The notes under the pieces were generated by a model, which had not been told where the DNA came from, did not search any database, and saw only the letters and a list, made by a program, of their open reading frames with translations. A program made the translations under genes and the position numbers. This document shows positions 55,643 through 64,000 of a DNA stretch of 64,000 nucleotides, one piece after another (position 1 is the stretch's first letter; the number at the start of each line of letters is the position of its first letter). Origin of the DNA: CAVQWT01 sp963810815 (GTDB taxonomy: Bacteria > Pseudomonadota > Gammaproteobacteria > Burkholderiales > Casimicrobiaceae); NCBI GenBank assembly GCA_963810815.1, contig CAWEPB010000004.1, forward strand, positions 620,001-684,000, written 5' to 3'.

Positions 55643-56286
55643 AACGAAAGACGCTCTTCACACCCTCCTCAATCGCGCTGATAGCCGCCTTCGTCATCGG
55701 CACGCTTGCATACCGAAGCCAAAAGGCCAATGCGGCGCAGGCGGCCGCCCGCGACGCCCTACTCACTCGTGCCTATGCCCCAACCGTCGGGCCGGCCAAG
55801 GCGAAGGTCCACATAGTCGAATTCCTCGATCCTGCGTGCGACACGTGCCGCAGCTTCTACCCATTCGTCAAACGGATGATGGCGGCCAATCCAGGCAAGA
55901 TCCGCGTGTCCATTCGATACGCACCGTTCCACAACAACTCGGATTACGTCGTGAAGGTGCTTGAGGCGACCCGCAAACAGGGAAAGTATTGGGAGTCCCT
56001 TGAGGCGTTGCTCATTGCCCAGCCCACTTAGGCGCCCAATCACTCGCCGCAGCCGGACCTCGTCTGGGGCCCGCTCGCCGGCCTCGGGCTCGACCTCGAA
56101 CGCGTTCGTCAGGACATGAACGTCCCTGACATCACGCAGGTTGTTCAGCAGGACATCGCCGACGCGAAGGCACTGAAGGTCACACAAACGCCCGAGTTCT
56201 TCGTGAACGGCAAACCGATGCCGAGTTTCGGCTACGAGCAGCTCACGGCGCTCGTCAACGACGCAGTGGCGAGCACGTATCCGTAG
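55639..56286 (+). pseudogene. DsbA-like protein interrupted by a nonsense codon
   Basis: Paralogue of the intact gene at 42127-42780. It has an N-terminal anchor, the active site C-D-T-C in FLDPACDTCRSFYP, and the cis-Pro loop TQTPEFFVNG. An in-frame TAG at 56029-56031 stands where the paralogue has Trp (TGG) in YWARNH, and the frame then continues openly to 56286 (VTQTPEFFVNGKPMPSFGYE). A single base change explains it. Confidence 0.88.
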
Positions 56287-56491
56287 CACCTACTTGCTTG
56301 CGCGAGGTCAAGTACTCCGGGCAAAGTGATTGGAGCTGGCAACTCTGGCCGGGTACCCGCCGGCAACCATCCCGAGGTTCGCGCTGACGATCCCTCGGCT
56401 GCCGTCGCCTGAGCGCAGGAGGTACTTCCAGCATTGAGAAGGAACCGCCGTGCCAGTGGTTCGAAATGCTACGACACGGGAATTTCGGTTT

Positions 56492-56929
56492 TCACCCCTT
56501 CGGCTTGCGCGACGACCAATGGATGTGCACAACCTCCCATTTGTCATTGTCTAGTCGCAAGACGGCGGACTCCGTACCAATCATCTTGATCGGCTGGCCG
56601 TCGTAACTGCCGGTCGACTCGGTTTCCTCCAGAATCAACGCCATGTTGCCGGTTACATGCTCGCTGTGCCTGATCACCTTTCGCGTCACCGTTTTTGCAA
56701 ACTTGGCATCGGCCTCGAAATGGTGCGACAGATACTCATCGCGGGAACGCTCCACGAAGCCAGACTCGAATATCTGTACGTCAGCAGCAAGAACGGACGC
56801 GGCTGCCATTCGGTCGGCCTTCATGACGGCGAGATGAAAGCCGTCCCAGACATTGCTCGGACTTATCTGGGCGTGGGTCAGCGTCGATGCAACGCAGAGA
56901 GCAAAGAACGCGGCTAGGTGAGTTTTCAA
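56492..56929 (-). CDS. Secreted NTF2/SnoaL-like (DUF4440-type) protein
   Basis: A 145-residue protein with a signal peptide (about 1-20) and an NTF2-like domain (VWDGFHLAVMKADRMAAAS, WEVVHIHWSSR). The start is TTG at 56929; no closer ATG gives the signal peptide. In metal islands such proteins are often near copper ATPases; function is unknown. The 205 bases between it and the DsbA relic hold nothing recognisable. Confidence 0.68.
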   Translation of the reverse strand: MKTHLAAFFALCVASTLTHAQISPSNVWDGFHLAVMKADRMAAASVLAADVQIFESGFVERSRDEYLSHHFEADAKFAKTVTRKVIRHSEHVTGNMALILEETESTGSYDGQPIKMIGTESAVLRLDNDKWEVVHIHWSSRKPKG

Positions 56930-56985
56930 TGTGTTTCCCGATTGGCGTTGTAGTGCTTCGGCCTTTGTTCATCGCTTCGTCTCTT

Positions 56986-59295
56986 CTAGAGCGTGACGCG
57001 GTTCAGACGCAAGGCGTTGGTAACCACTGAGACCGAACTCATCGCCATCGCAGCGCCGGCGATGACCGGCGATAACAGCAACCCGAACAACGGGTAGAGC
57101 ACGCCCGCCGCAATCGGGATTCCCAACGCGTTGTAGCCGAACGCAAACACTAGATTTTGACGGATGTTGCGCATCGTGGCGCGCGACAGGACCGCGGCGC
57201 GCGCGATTCCGCGCAGGTCTCCCTTGACCAACGTCACGCCAGCACTTTCCATTGCCACATCCGTTCCCGTGCCCATTGCGATGCCAACATCGGCCTGGGC
57301 CAGCGCCGGCGCATCGTTGATGCCGTCCCCTGCCATCGCGACCTTCCGCCCTTCGGCCTGCAATCGCTTTACGTGACCTGCCTTGTCCTCCGGCAGCACC
57401 TCGGCAAGCGCTTCGTCAATGCCCAGGTGCCGGGCCACGGCTTCCGCGGTGCTGCGCGAGTCCCCGGTAAGCATCACGATGCGCACGCCCGTGCGCTTGA
57501 GGGCCGATATGGCCTGCGGGGTGCTTTCCTTAATCGGGTCTGCCACAGCGGCGATTCCGGCTGCCACACCGTCTATGGCGAAAAACACGACCGTCTTGGC
57601 GTCGGTGCGCCATGCTTCCGCGCGCTCCTCCCAGCGTCCGGCGTCGATCCCTTGCCGCGCAAGAAAGCCGCGGCTCCCAACGAGCACGTGCCTTCCATCG
57701 ACCACGGCAAGCGCGCCGAGGCCGTTGGCTGCCTCGAATGCCGTGGCTGTCCCTGGTGTCAGGCCGCGCGTTTTGGCACCCTCCACGATTGCCAACCCAA
57801 TTGGATGTTCGGACAACTGCTCCACTCCCGCCACTAATGTGAGTGCTTCGTGCTCTGAGAAGCCCTCAGCGACAAAGTCAGTCAACGCTGGATGCCCAAG
57901 TGTCAAAGTGCCGGTCTTGTCCACAACGACCGTGTCGATGTCGCGCATGCGCTCGATCGCCTCGGCATTGCGGAACAGGATGCCGGCGCGCGCGCCCTGC
58001 CCCATTGCCACCGTCATCGAGATGGGCGTTGCGAGTCCGACAGCACACGGGCAAGCGATGATCAACACGGCTACGGCGTTGAGAAACGCGTACGCGAACT
58101 TTGGCTCCGGTCCGAAGAACCACCAAACGAGCGCCGTTACCAAAGCAATTACGACGACGACCTGGACGAAGTATGCCGCGATAATATCCGCGAGCCGCTG
58201 GATCGGCGCCCGCGTTCGCTGCGCTTCCCCCACCATGTGAACGATACGGGCCAGCAACGTATCCGCGCCCACTCGTTCGGCGCGGATGACCAATGAACCA
58301 TTGCCATTCACGGTTGCACCGGTGACCTTGCTGTTCGCGGCCTTGGCGACCGGCACGGGCTCGCCGGTGATCATCGATTCGTCTACTCGACTTGTCCCCT
58401 CGATTACCATGCCATCTACCGGCACCTTATCGCCGGGCTTCACCCGAAGTCGATCGCCGACCGCGACACTCGCCAGCGGAACCTGTTCTTCTGTACCGTC
58501 GTCGCGCAATCGCCAAGCGAGGTTGGGCGCGAGCTTCAGCAATTGCTGAATGGCCTGACTGGTCTGTCCCATCGCCCGCAACTGCAATACGTCGCCAAGG
58601 ATCACCAGCGTCACGATCACTGCCGCTGCCTCGAAATAGGTGCCGACCGCGCCATCGTGCTCGCGGAAATCCGGCGGAAACAGGCCGGGCAACAACACGG
58701 CAGCGAGGCTGAATACGTAGGCAAGCGACACCCCGAGCCCGATCAGCGTGTACATGTTGAGCGCACGATGTACGAGCGAGAACCAGAACTTGCGCAGGAT
58801 CGGCCAGCCGACCCACAGCACAACCGGCGTGCCCAGCACAAACTCGATCCAGCCGCGGGGCCGAGGCTGAATGCCGAACGGATCATGGATGCCGATCATC
58901 GGTGACATCGCGAGGACCACGAGAGGGATTGAGAGTGCGACCCCGATCCAAAGCCGGCGCGTGAGGTCGCGCAATTCAGAGTCGTCAGCTTCTCCCACGC
59001 CGGCGACCGGTACGAGCGTCATCCCGCATTTGGGGCAACTGCCTGGCTGCGGGCTGCGAACCTCCGGATGCATCGGGCAGGTATATTCGACGGCGTTCGG
59101 GGATGCCGCAAGAATCGGTATCAGCGTCATGCCGCACTTCGGACAACTACCTGGCGCGTCACGCACGATCTCTGGGTGCATCGGGCAGGTGTAACGGGCG
59201 CCGCTAGTTCCTGGTGCGGTCCTCGCAGGCGTAGATCCCACGGACCGATGATCGTGAGCGTGCGCTTCGTGCGAACGGTTCACGTCTGCCTTCAT
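56986..59295 (-). CDS. Copper/silver-exporting P1B-type ATPase with two HMBD motifs
   Basis: A 769-residue ATPase. The N-terminus has two YTCPMHPE...CPKCGM heavy-metal-binding motifs (about residues 35-62 and 70-98) instead of HMA domains. The core has eight helices, the CPC motif (IIACPCAVGLATP), DKTGTLT, the HP motif (EQLSEHPIG) and GDGINDAPAL. It exports Cu(I)/Ag(I) from the cytosol. The start at 59295 overlaps the membrane-protein stop by 4 bases; the open frame upstream is not part of the protein. Confidence 0.93.
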   Translation of the reverse strand: MKADVNRSHEAHAHDHRSVGSTPARTAPGTSGARYTCPMHPEIVRDAPGSCPKCGMTLIPILAASPNAVEYTCPMHPEVRSPQPGSCPKCGMTLVPVAGVGEADDSELRDLTRRLWIGVALSIPLVVLAMSPMIGIHDPFGIQPRPRGWIEFVLGTPVVLWVGWPILRKFWFSLVHRALNMYTLIGLGVSLAYVFSLAAVLLPGLFPPDFREHDGAVGTYFEAAAVIVTLVILGDVLQLRAMGQTSQAIQQLLKLAPNLAWRLRDDGTEEQVPLASVAVGDRLRVKPGDKVPVDGMVIEGTSRVDESMITGEPVPVAKAANSKVTGATVNGNGSLVIRAERVGADTLLARIVHMVGEAQRTRAPIQRLADIIAAYFVQVVVVIALVTALVWWFFGPEPKFAYAFLNAVAVLIIACPCAVGLATPISMTVAMGQGARAGILFRNAEAIERMRDIDTVVVDKTGTLTLGHPALTDFVAEGFSEHEALTLVAGVEQLSEHPIGLAIVEGAKTRGLTPGTATAFEAANGLGALAVVDGRHVLVGSRGFLARQGIDAGRWEERAEAWRTDAKTVVFFAIDGVAAGIAAVADPIKESTPQAISALKRTGVRIVMLTGDSRSTAEAVARHLGIDEALAEVLPEDKAGHVKRLQAEGRKVAMAGDGINDAPALAQADVGIAMGTGTDVAMESAGVTLVKGDLRGIARAAVLSRATMRNIRQNLVFAFGYNALGIPIAAGVLYPLFGLLLSPVIAGAAMAMSSVSVVTNALRLNRVTL

Positions 59296-59849
59296 GGCTG
59301 TCCCTTTGCAATATCGTGTGTTTGAATAGAGTTCTGCGCGGTGTGCTGGACGAACAGCATTGGTCCTAGCATTCGATAGGCGCCCACAATCGCGGGTGGC
59401 AGGATAATCCACTGCAACAGTGGGGAGATACCAATACCAAGAATCAAGGGCATGCTCGCCGTATAGCCCCAGCTGCCGGCGCGGTAGACGTTGTACCACT
59501 CGCTCCATGCGGTAAACGTTGTCGCGCCGATCACGACAATTGCGCTGCCAACCCACGGATGCAACGCCGGCCAGTCCGCGCGCCGGAACACAATGCCGGC
59601 CAACGCAAACAATGCGAGTGCAATCACCACATCGCCCAGGGAGCAATGCAGGAGTGCCCATGCGAGGTTCATACCATCCGACGCAGCCCAGATCGTGTAG
59701 AGCCTGACATGCCCGAATTCCCACGTCAGATTCAAAACGAACGCAAGCGCAGACCAGAGAATTGCATGGGCCAGCACGCCGGGCCCCTTCGGTGTGTGAA
59801 TGGCTTGGGGACTACCGCTGATCTTTGACGCAACTTGGTTCGATTTCAT
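59292..59849 (-). CDS. Polytopic membrane protein coupled to the copper ATPase
   Basis: A 185-residue protein with four or five helices (for example WSALAFVLNLTWEFGHVRLY and VIALALFALAGIVF). It has conserved Trp, Glu and His in the helices and overlaps the ATPase ATG by 4 bases (ATGA), so the two are translationally coupled. I do not recognise a functional family. Confidence 0.7.
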   Translation of the reverse strand: MKSNQVASKISGSPQAIHTPKGPGVLAHAILWSALAFVLNLTWEFGHVRLYTIWAASDGMNLAWALLHCSLGDVVIALALFALAGIVFRRADWPALHPWVGSAIVVIGATTFTAWSEWYNVYRAGSWGYTASMPLILGIGISPLLQWIILPPAIVGAYRMLGPMLFVQHTAQNSIQTHDIAKGQP

Positions 59850-59910
59850 CCGCGGTTACTCAGTCGACCGTCGTGCATTTGGTGACATGCGCCCCACGCC
59901 TATCCCGGCG

Positions 59911-60300
59911 TCACGCCTTGAGGCTCGCGCAGACTCGCTGCAGAAGAATCCGCACTTGTTTGCCAAGGGCGTGCACCTCCGGCTTGTCGACCAATTGCAA
60001 CACCGCCTCGGGGTCCATGAACGCAACCGTTATGGTCCCATCGGCTTCTTCGCGCACGACCACGTTGCATGGCAGTAACAGACCAACGTCGGGATCGGCC
60101 TCGATTGCAAGGTGTGCGAGTGGGGGGTTGCATGCGCCGAGTATGCGATAAGGCCGGTGTTCGATATTTAGCTTCGCTTTCAACGTCGCCTTGAGATCAA
60201 TATCGGTGAGCACGCCAAACCCTTCCTTCTTCAGAGCGTCCGTGACTTTCGCGACCGCGGTATCGAACGGTATCTCTAGCTGAGTGCTGAATCCATACAT
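59911..60300 (-). CDS. DUF302 domain protein
   Basis: A 129-residue protein matching DUF302 (MYGFSTQLEIPFDTAVAKV, and PYRILGACNPPLAHLAIE with the conserved Cys-Asn-Pro). DUF302 proteins often sit in metal and sulfur-oxidation clusters; the role is unknown. The start at 60300 is preferred over an ATG nine codons further upstream because the domain begins there. It lies 61 bases before the membrane protein gene and probably leads that operon. Confidence 0.85.
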   Translation of the reverse strand: MYGFSTQLEIPFDTAVAKVTDALKKEGFGVLTDIDLKATLKAKLNIEHRPYRILGACNPPLAHLAIEADPDVGLLLPCNVVVREEADGTITVAFMDPEAVLQLVDKPEVHALGKQVRILLQRVCASLKA

Positions 60301-60451
60301 GAATCGACTCCTTTCAAGTGGCAACAATATGCGTGGTACGCTTTCATTTCAAACCAAAGTGAGCGTATTGAAGTTCTGGGAGATTTCTATTCATGCGGTA
60401 GCGCTCATAGGGATCATCGGTGCGCTTTACGCGCAGCAGCAACCTTTGGCT

Positions 60452-60586
60452 TTATGGCCGCGCGCGGCGCCGGTCCCATCCACGCCATACGGCAGTGCCT
60501 TGCATTGCCGATTTCACCTGCTCGGTTAGCTCGACCAGACAACTTTGGGCAACCGCATTTAGAGCCTGCACGTCAGCGCCGGCCAT
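60452..60586 (-). CDS. Possible 44-residue ORF overlapping the ubiB end
   Basis: ATG 60586 to TAA 60452, overlapping the end of the UbiB gene by 14 bases. The product (AVAQSCLVELTEQVKSAMQG core) is an amphipathic helix without known relatives. It may be chance; the overlap with ubiB is the only argument for it. Confidence 0.25.
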   Translation of the reverse strand: MAGADVQALNAVAQSCLVELTEQVKSAMQGTAVWRGWDRRRARP

Positions 60587-62252
60587 GATCGCGCCGCAAT
60601 GCACGAATACCGCTCAACAGCATGCCGAAAAGGCCGCTGACAATCATTGCCTCGCCGAGGCTGTCGTGCCAGCCGCCCATCGGGGTCATCAACAGCATCG
60701 AGCCGCCGATCACTAGCGCCGCGAAGGCGATGGCGCTCGTGAGTCGCTCCAGATTACGGCTGAAGCGCCGTCCCAGGGCCTCCAAACTCGGAAGTCGGCC
60801 CAGATTGCCTTCGGCGATACGTCGGAGAACGCGTCGCGTGTCGCCGGGCGCGTCTTTCACCAAGCGCTCGAATTCGCGGGCAAGCGTGGTTGTCTTCTCC
60901 TTTATTCGCGCCGGAGAGAAGTGCTGCTTGGTCAGGCGCGAGATCTCCTCGCGAAACGATTCCATGTAGTCATGGTCCGGCGCCAGTGCTCTCGTCATCG
61001 ATTCTAGGATGACAAAGGCACGCGTCAGCGACACAAACTCGCCGGGGTTGTGCACCCCATTCCGGCTACCGGCGCTCATCAGCGAACCGAACGCATCCCC
61101 GATGGAAACGTGCGCCAGATCGGTCCTGCGAATTTCGTAGAGCGCTACTTTGATATCAGCCAACAGCGCCGTGCGGTTGACTTCCTCGGTCGCCGGTGCC
61201 ATCTCGAGATAGGCTTCGGTGGCAGCCCGCGCATCGCCCTTTACGACCGACTCGAGAAGAAGGATCAGCGATTCGCGCATCAGCTCGTCAAACTCGCCCG
61301 TATTCCCGAAATCGAGAAGGGAGAGCCGCCCGTCGGGCAGGACGAAGACATTGCCGGGATGCGGATCGGCGTGAAACAAGCCTTCTTCGAAGATCGATTG
61401 CAGCATCAGCTTGACTAGCGTGTTCATCAAGCCCGGCATCGCTTCCGGGTGCAGCTTGGCATACTGGTCGACCCGTTCGCCGGCCGAAAACTCAAGCGTC
61501 AGCACGGTCGCGCCCGAGCGCTCCGCGACGACATCCGGAATCCAGAGGTCGGGAACATTCGCCAGTGCAGTACGTAGGAGCGCCACGGAACGCGCTTCGC
61601 GACCGAAATCGGTTTCCCGCTTCAGGCTCTCCGCAAACTCGCTTACCACCACAGGGAGGTCGAGCGCGCGCAGACGCGGAACGAGCTTTTCTCCCAGCGC
61701 TACCAGATAAGTCAGTGCTGCAATGTCCGTCGCGATCATTTCTTGAAGGCAGGGTCGCTGCACCTTCACGGCCACGTGACGCCCACCCTGCATTGTCGCC
61801 TCATGCACCTGAGCGATGGTGGCGGCGGCTAGCGGCGTTTCGCTGAACGATGCGAACAACTCCGTCAATGGGGCGCCCAGTTCGACTTCGACCGTCGCGC
61901 GCACCTCGTCAATGCCCATCGCCGGCAACTCGTCGTGCAGCTGCTCCAACTCGTCGATGTACGCGTCCGGCAGCAGATCGCGTCGCATCGCGAGCACTTG
62001 TCCGAGTTTGATAAAGGTCAGCCCCAGTTCCTCGAAGGTTTCCCGAACCTCTTTCGGCGGCGGCCAATGTCTCCTGCCGAGCAGCGCTCCCAGGTACTTG
62101 CGTCGGGCGAGCACGCGCAGGACTTGCATGAGTCGCGGTACCGCTCGCCGCACACTGCATTTCTTCGGGTCAATCGTTACAGCCAAGCGCGCACCCCGAC
62201 CGCCATCCTTCGGTCCGTTCCGGACGCGCGATACTCCGTCCGGTTCGACCAT
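60573..62252 (-). CDS. AarF/UbiB (ABC1) family atypical kinase
   Basis: A 559-residue protein with the ABC1 kinase-like fold: KxGQ motif (FIKLGQVLAMR), Ala-rich loop (AAATIAQVHEA), VAVKVQRP Lys, the HADPHPGN catalytic segment and LLDFG. Two C-terminal helices (ALVIGGSMLL and MIVSGLFGMLL) anchor it. The family aids ubiquinone synthesis or lipid handling; the copy here is probably island-specific, not the housekeeping ubiB next to ubiE/ubiJ. The start at 62252 is the best in-frame ATG; the open frame extends upstream. Confidence 0.88.
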   Translation of the reverse strand: MVEPDGVSRVRNGPKDGGRGARLAVTIDPKKCSVRRAVPRLMQVLRVLARRKYLGALLGRRHWPPPKEVRETFEELGLTFIKLGQVLAMRRDLLPDAYIDELEQLHDELPAMGIDEVRATVEVELGAPLTELFASFSETPLAAATIAQVHEATMQGGRHVAVKVQRPCLQEMIATDIAALTYLVALGEKLVPRLRALDLPVVVSEFAESLKRETDFGREARSVALLRTALANVPDLWIPDVVAERSGATVLTLEFSAGERVDQYAKLHPEAMPGLMNTLVKLMLQSIFEEGLFHADPHPGNVFVLPDGRLSLLDFGNTGEFDELMRESLILLLESVVKGDARAATEAYLEMAPATEEVNRTALLADIKVALYEIRRTDLAHVSIGDAFGSLMSAGSRNGVHNPGEFVSLTRAFVILESMTRALAPDHDYMESFREEISRLTKQHFSPARIKEKTTTLAREFERLVKDAPGDTRRVLRRIAEGNLGRLPSLEALGRRFSRNLERLTSAIAFAALVIGGSMLLMTPMGGWHDSLGEAMIVSGLFGMLLSGIRALRRDHGRR

Positions 62253-62346
62253 CCGATCGGGCGCGTGAGCCCGCCGGGGACGCAAACGGGCGTCACTTGA
62301 TCTTGCGCGGAGACGGACCGTGCCGTGTGCTGCCGGGTGGCCGGAC

Positions 62347-62866
62347 TCACGACGTTCGGACGGTGGTGGGTGCGGCATCTGCTACTTCCTCGGCGCGGCG
62401 TCCGGGGACTCTCGGGCCGCCCATCATCCCCTGCTGATCCATCATCGTTTGCATCATCATCTGCATCATGTCCATGCGCTTCTGCATCATCTGCATCTGC
62501 GCGTTGGCGTCGGCAGGTTTGCCCTTTTGACCCATCGTCCCACTGCCCATTCCTCCCATCATGCCGCCGCCTTGCATCATCGGGGACATCATGGCCATGC
62601 CTCCCTGCATTTCTTTTCGCTGCTCGTCCATCACCTTCTGGCGCTCCTCAGGAGAGGTGGCGCTCATCATCCTGTCGTGCAGCGGCTTGCATCTTCTTTA
62701 TGTGTTCGTCCATCTGCCCCATCTGACCGCCCATATTCATGGACGATCCGGATTGCATCGCGGTGGCGCTGGGACTCGACGCGGGCGCTTTCGCGTCCTG
62801 CGCCAAGGACATGCCTGCGGCAAGCAGAGCCACGGTACCAACAGCTATTGCGAGCGATTTCTTCAT
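62347..62866 (-). pseudogene. Met-rich periplasmic metal-binding protein, one frameshift
   Basis: Begins at 62866 with a signal peptide (MKKSLAIAVGTVALLAAGMS), then MNMGGQMGQMDEHIKKMQ; a +1 shift near 62680 leads to MMSATSPEERQKVMDEQRKE and a dense Met stretch (MMGGMGSGTMGQ, MQMMQKRMDMMQMMM). The total of 520 bases is one over a multiple of three. The Met clusters would bind Cu(I)/Ag(I) in the periplasm. Joined length is about 172 residues. Confidence 0.75.
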
Positions 62867-62984
62867 GTGAATCTCCATGTGAAACGATTGAAGTACGGGC
62901 GATTTGCGTTAGGGCGTGCATGCGCAGGGGAAGCGACGCCCAAGCAGGATCTGGGCGCGCGCCGGCCGAGCGTCCGAAACGCGC

Positions 62985-63395
62985 TTAGCCGCTATCGCGG
63001 CTTACAACCTGAGGCGGACGATGCGGAGGGAGAACGGCACACCCGGTGGATGGATGTGCTGTCCGCGCCAAGCGGAGAACGGGCGCGGAAGTCGGCACGA
63101 AGCCGAGGTCATGGTGTGTTGCAACTACTAGCGGCTGCCCTGCGGGTTGCTCCTGGACCAGCTGAAGCACGCCGAGCAAAGGAACATCATTGCTGCAGAA
63201 TTCGTCACAGTCAGCCGCCAAGCCATGGTCCGTAGCGGCATCACCTGCGTGTCCTGCAACGGTCGGTTGGTGCGGCACCGCCGTTACGCCATCCCAACTG
63301 CACGCATTCCCGATACCTACGAACAGCGCAAACATCCACAACCCCAGGACGGCGGACGTGAGGAATTTGCGATGGCGATGAAGCAGACGAGGCAT
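62985..63395 (-). CDS. Small secreted Cys/His protein (copy 2)
   Basis: A 136-residue paralogue of the product at 40453-40842, with signal anchor SAVLGLWMFALFVGIGNA, Cys in ACSWDG and DCDEFCSNDVPL, and VQEQPAGQPLVV. It has a different, longer C-terminal tail (TGCAVLPPHRPPQVV). It lies between two Met/Gly-rich genes, again in a copper-protein setting. Function unknown; periplasmic metal binding is inferred. Confidence 0.65.
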   Translation of the reverse strand: MPRLLHRHRKFLTSAVLGLWMFALFVGIGNACSWDGVTAVPHQPTVAGHAGDAATDHGLAADCDEFCSNDVPLLGVLQLVQEQPAGQPLVVATHHDLGFVPTSAPVLRLARTAHPSTGCAVLPPHRPPQVVSRDSG

Positions 63396-63487
63396 GACTT
63401 CTTCGATACTTCCGTCTCAAGACTGTTACCACCCGGCTAGGATGATTTGACGCAGGGCAAACACGACGTCCCTCCGCGCATGTCCGG

Positions 63488-63692
63488 CTACTTGCCCTTT
63501 CGCTGCATGACCAATACCACGACGCCGACAAGCGACGACGACAAGCACGAGCGGCCCCCATATCCCGCCGTATCCACCCATCCAGCCCATGCCCCACCCG
63601 CTACCATTCATCATGTTTCCGTTCTGCGCCAATGCAACGCCGGTGGCCAGAAGAGGCACCGTACCAACAGCCAAAGCAAGTAAGGTCTTCAT
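63488..63692 (-). pseudogene. Small Gly/Met-rich membrane protein, one frameshift
   Basis: Starts at 63692 with a signal peptide (MKTLLALAVGTVPLLATGVA) like that of the Met-rich gene at 62866, followed by NMMNGSGWGMGWMGGYGG and a hydrophobic segment. An extra T at about 63534 shifts the frame; without it the product would end VGVVVLVMQRKGK at the TAG 63490-63488. The 205-base length is one over a multiple of three. Confidence 0.6.
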
Positions 63693-63814
63693 GAAATTCT
63701 CCCGAAGCGAAACGACAAAACCGGCTAACCCCTTTAGGAAATGGCGCCTGAGACAGAGACGGCACCGCGCGATCCGGCGAATCCGGCAACGCGGAGCCAA
63801 ACCTACATGCACCC

Positions 63815-64000
63815 TCAAGCGGCTACAGCGGCCTGCAACACAGCACAAAAACACTTCGGAATCCGCACCGATCTTCGCAATGTAGGCTGACTTAGCACTG
63901 GCGTCCGTTCGGCAGCGCACACAGGCTTCCCGCACCGGTCGGCCTCATCTTGGCAAAGATACCGTTGCCTGATCAGAGCGATCTCCTCTTGGATTGCCCG
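63815..64000 (-). CDS. Possible C-terminal end of a gene entering from the right edge
   Basis: Minus-strand frame open from base 64000 to TGA 63817-63815, 61 residues with several Cys (KPVCAAERT, KCFCAVLQ). No family is recognisable and the start is outside the window, so it may be chance. Confidence 0.2.
   Translation of the reverse strand, partial: RAIQEEIALIRQRYLCQDEADRCGKPVCAAERTPVLSQPTLRRSVRIPKCFCAVLQAAVAA

Overview
The window looks like a chromosome segment of a high-GC betaproteobacterium (Burkholderiales/Rhodocyclales type). This rests on the nadK-recN gene order, a 1,600-residue NAD-glutamate dehydrogenase, the NsrR/NnrS pair, the paralogue content and codon usage very rich in G/C at third positions. 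No rRNA or species marker is present, so the genus is open.

Positions 1-28.5 kb are core-like and densely coded with intact genes. In order: the end of nadK, recN, a PBP7-type endopeptidase, an ATM1-type ABC exporter, a ybhP-clsB pair, NAD-glutamate dehydrogenase, tRNA-His and tRNA-Arg, a nitric-oxide-response module (hydrolase, TlpA-like protein and nsrR facing a DUF2249 gene and nnrS, with a near-consensus NsrR site between), a coupled TetR-HlyD-permease-ATPase efflux operon, aidB, a membrane Mrr-like nuclease, fadD, ptsP and a DUF4395/thioredoxin-like pair. A ~200-bp element with REP-like inverted ends sits between the ABC exporter and clsB and supplies the end of clsB.

Positions 28.5-36.8 kb are transitional and less GC-rich: an IS1182-like insertion sequence, an AraC regulator divergent from an MBL-fold protein, a sulfatase and an outer-membrane channel, then a small secreted repeat protein and a gene-poor stretch. 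This ends at a 57-bp 3' fragment of tRNA-Pro(TGG), the usual scar of an integrated island. Its orientation puts the island to the right.

Positions 36.9-64 kb are a heavy-metal (copper, and cadmium/zinc/lead) resistance island. From left to right: multicopper oxidase, DsbB, a secreted protein, a small Cys protein, a DMT transporter with a His-rich tail, a DsbA-like protein, SCO1, a P-II-like gene, an RND efflux operon (czcABC, czcI-like), CzcD, CadA with divergent CadR, a row of gene relics (MerP, GDCCVxC, DsbB-like, DsbA-like), an NTF2-like protein, a copper P-type ATPase with a membrane protein and DUF302, a UbiB kinase, and Met-rich periplasmic proteins. Functionally the genes cover cytosolic export (P-type ATPases, CDF), trans-envelope efflux (RND), periplasmic oxidation and sequestration (MCO, Met-rich proteins) and thiol/copper handling (SCO1, DsbA/B).

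The island is damaged. Nearly every gene of the RND operon, and the Met-rich genes, carries single-base shifts, mostly +1; one DsbA-like gene has a nonsense codon; and a SCO1-containing block is present twice, each copy having lost what the other kept. Either the island is decaying or this part of the assembly has local errors; the sequence alone cannot fully decide.
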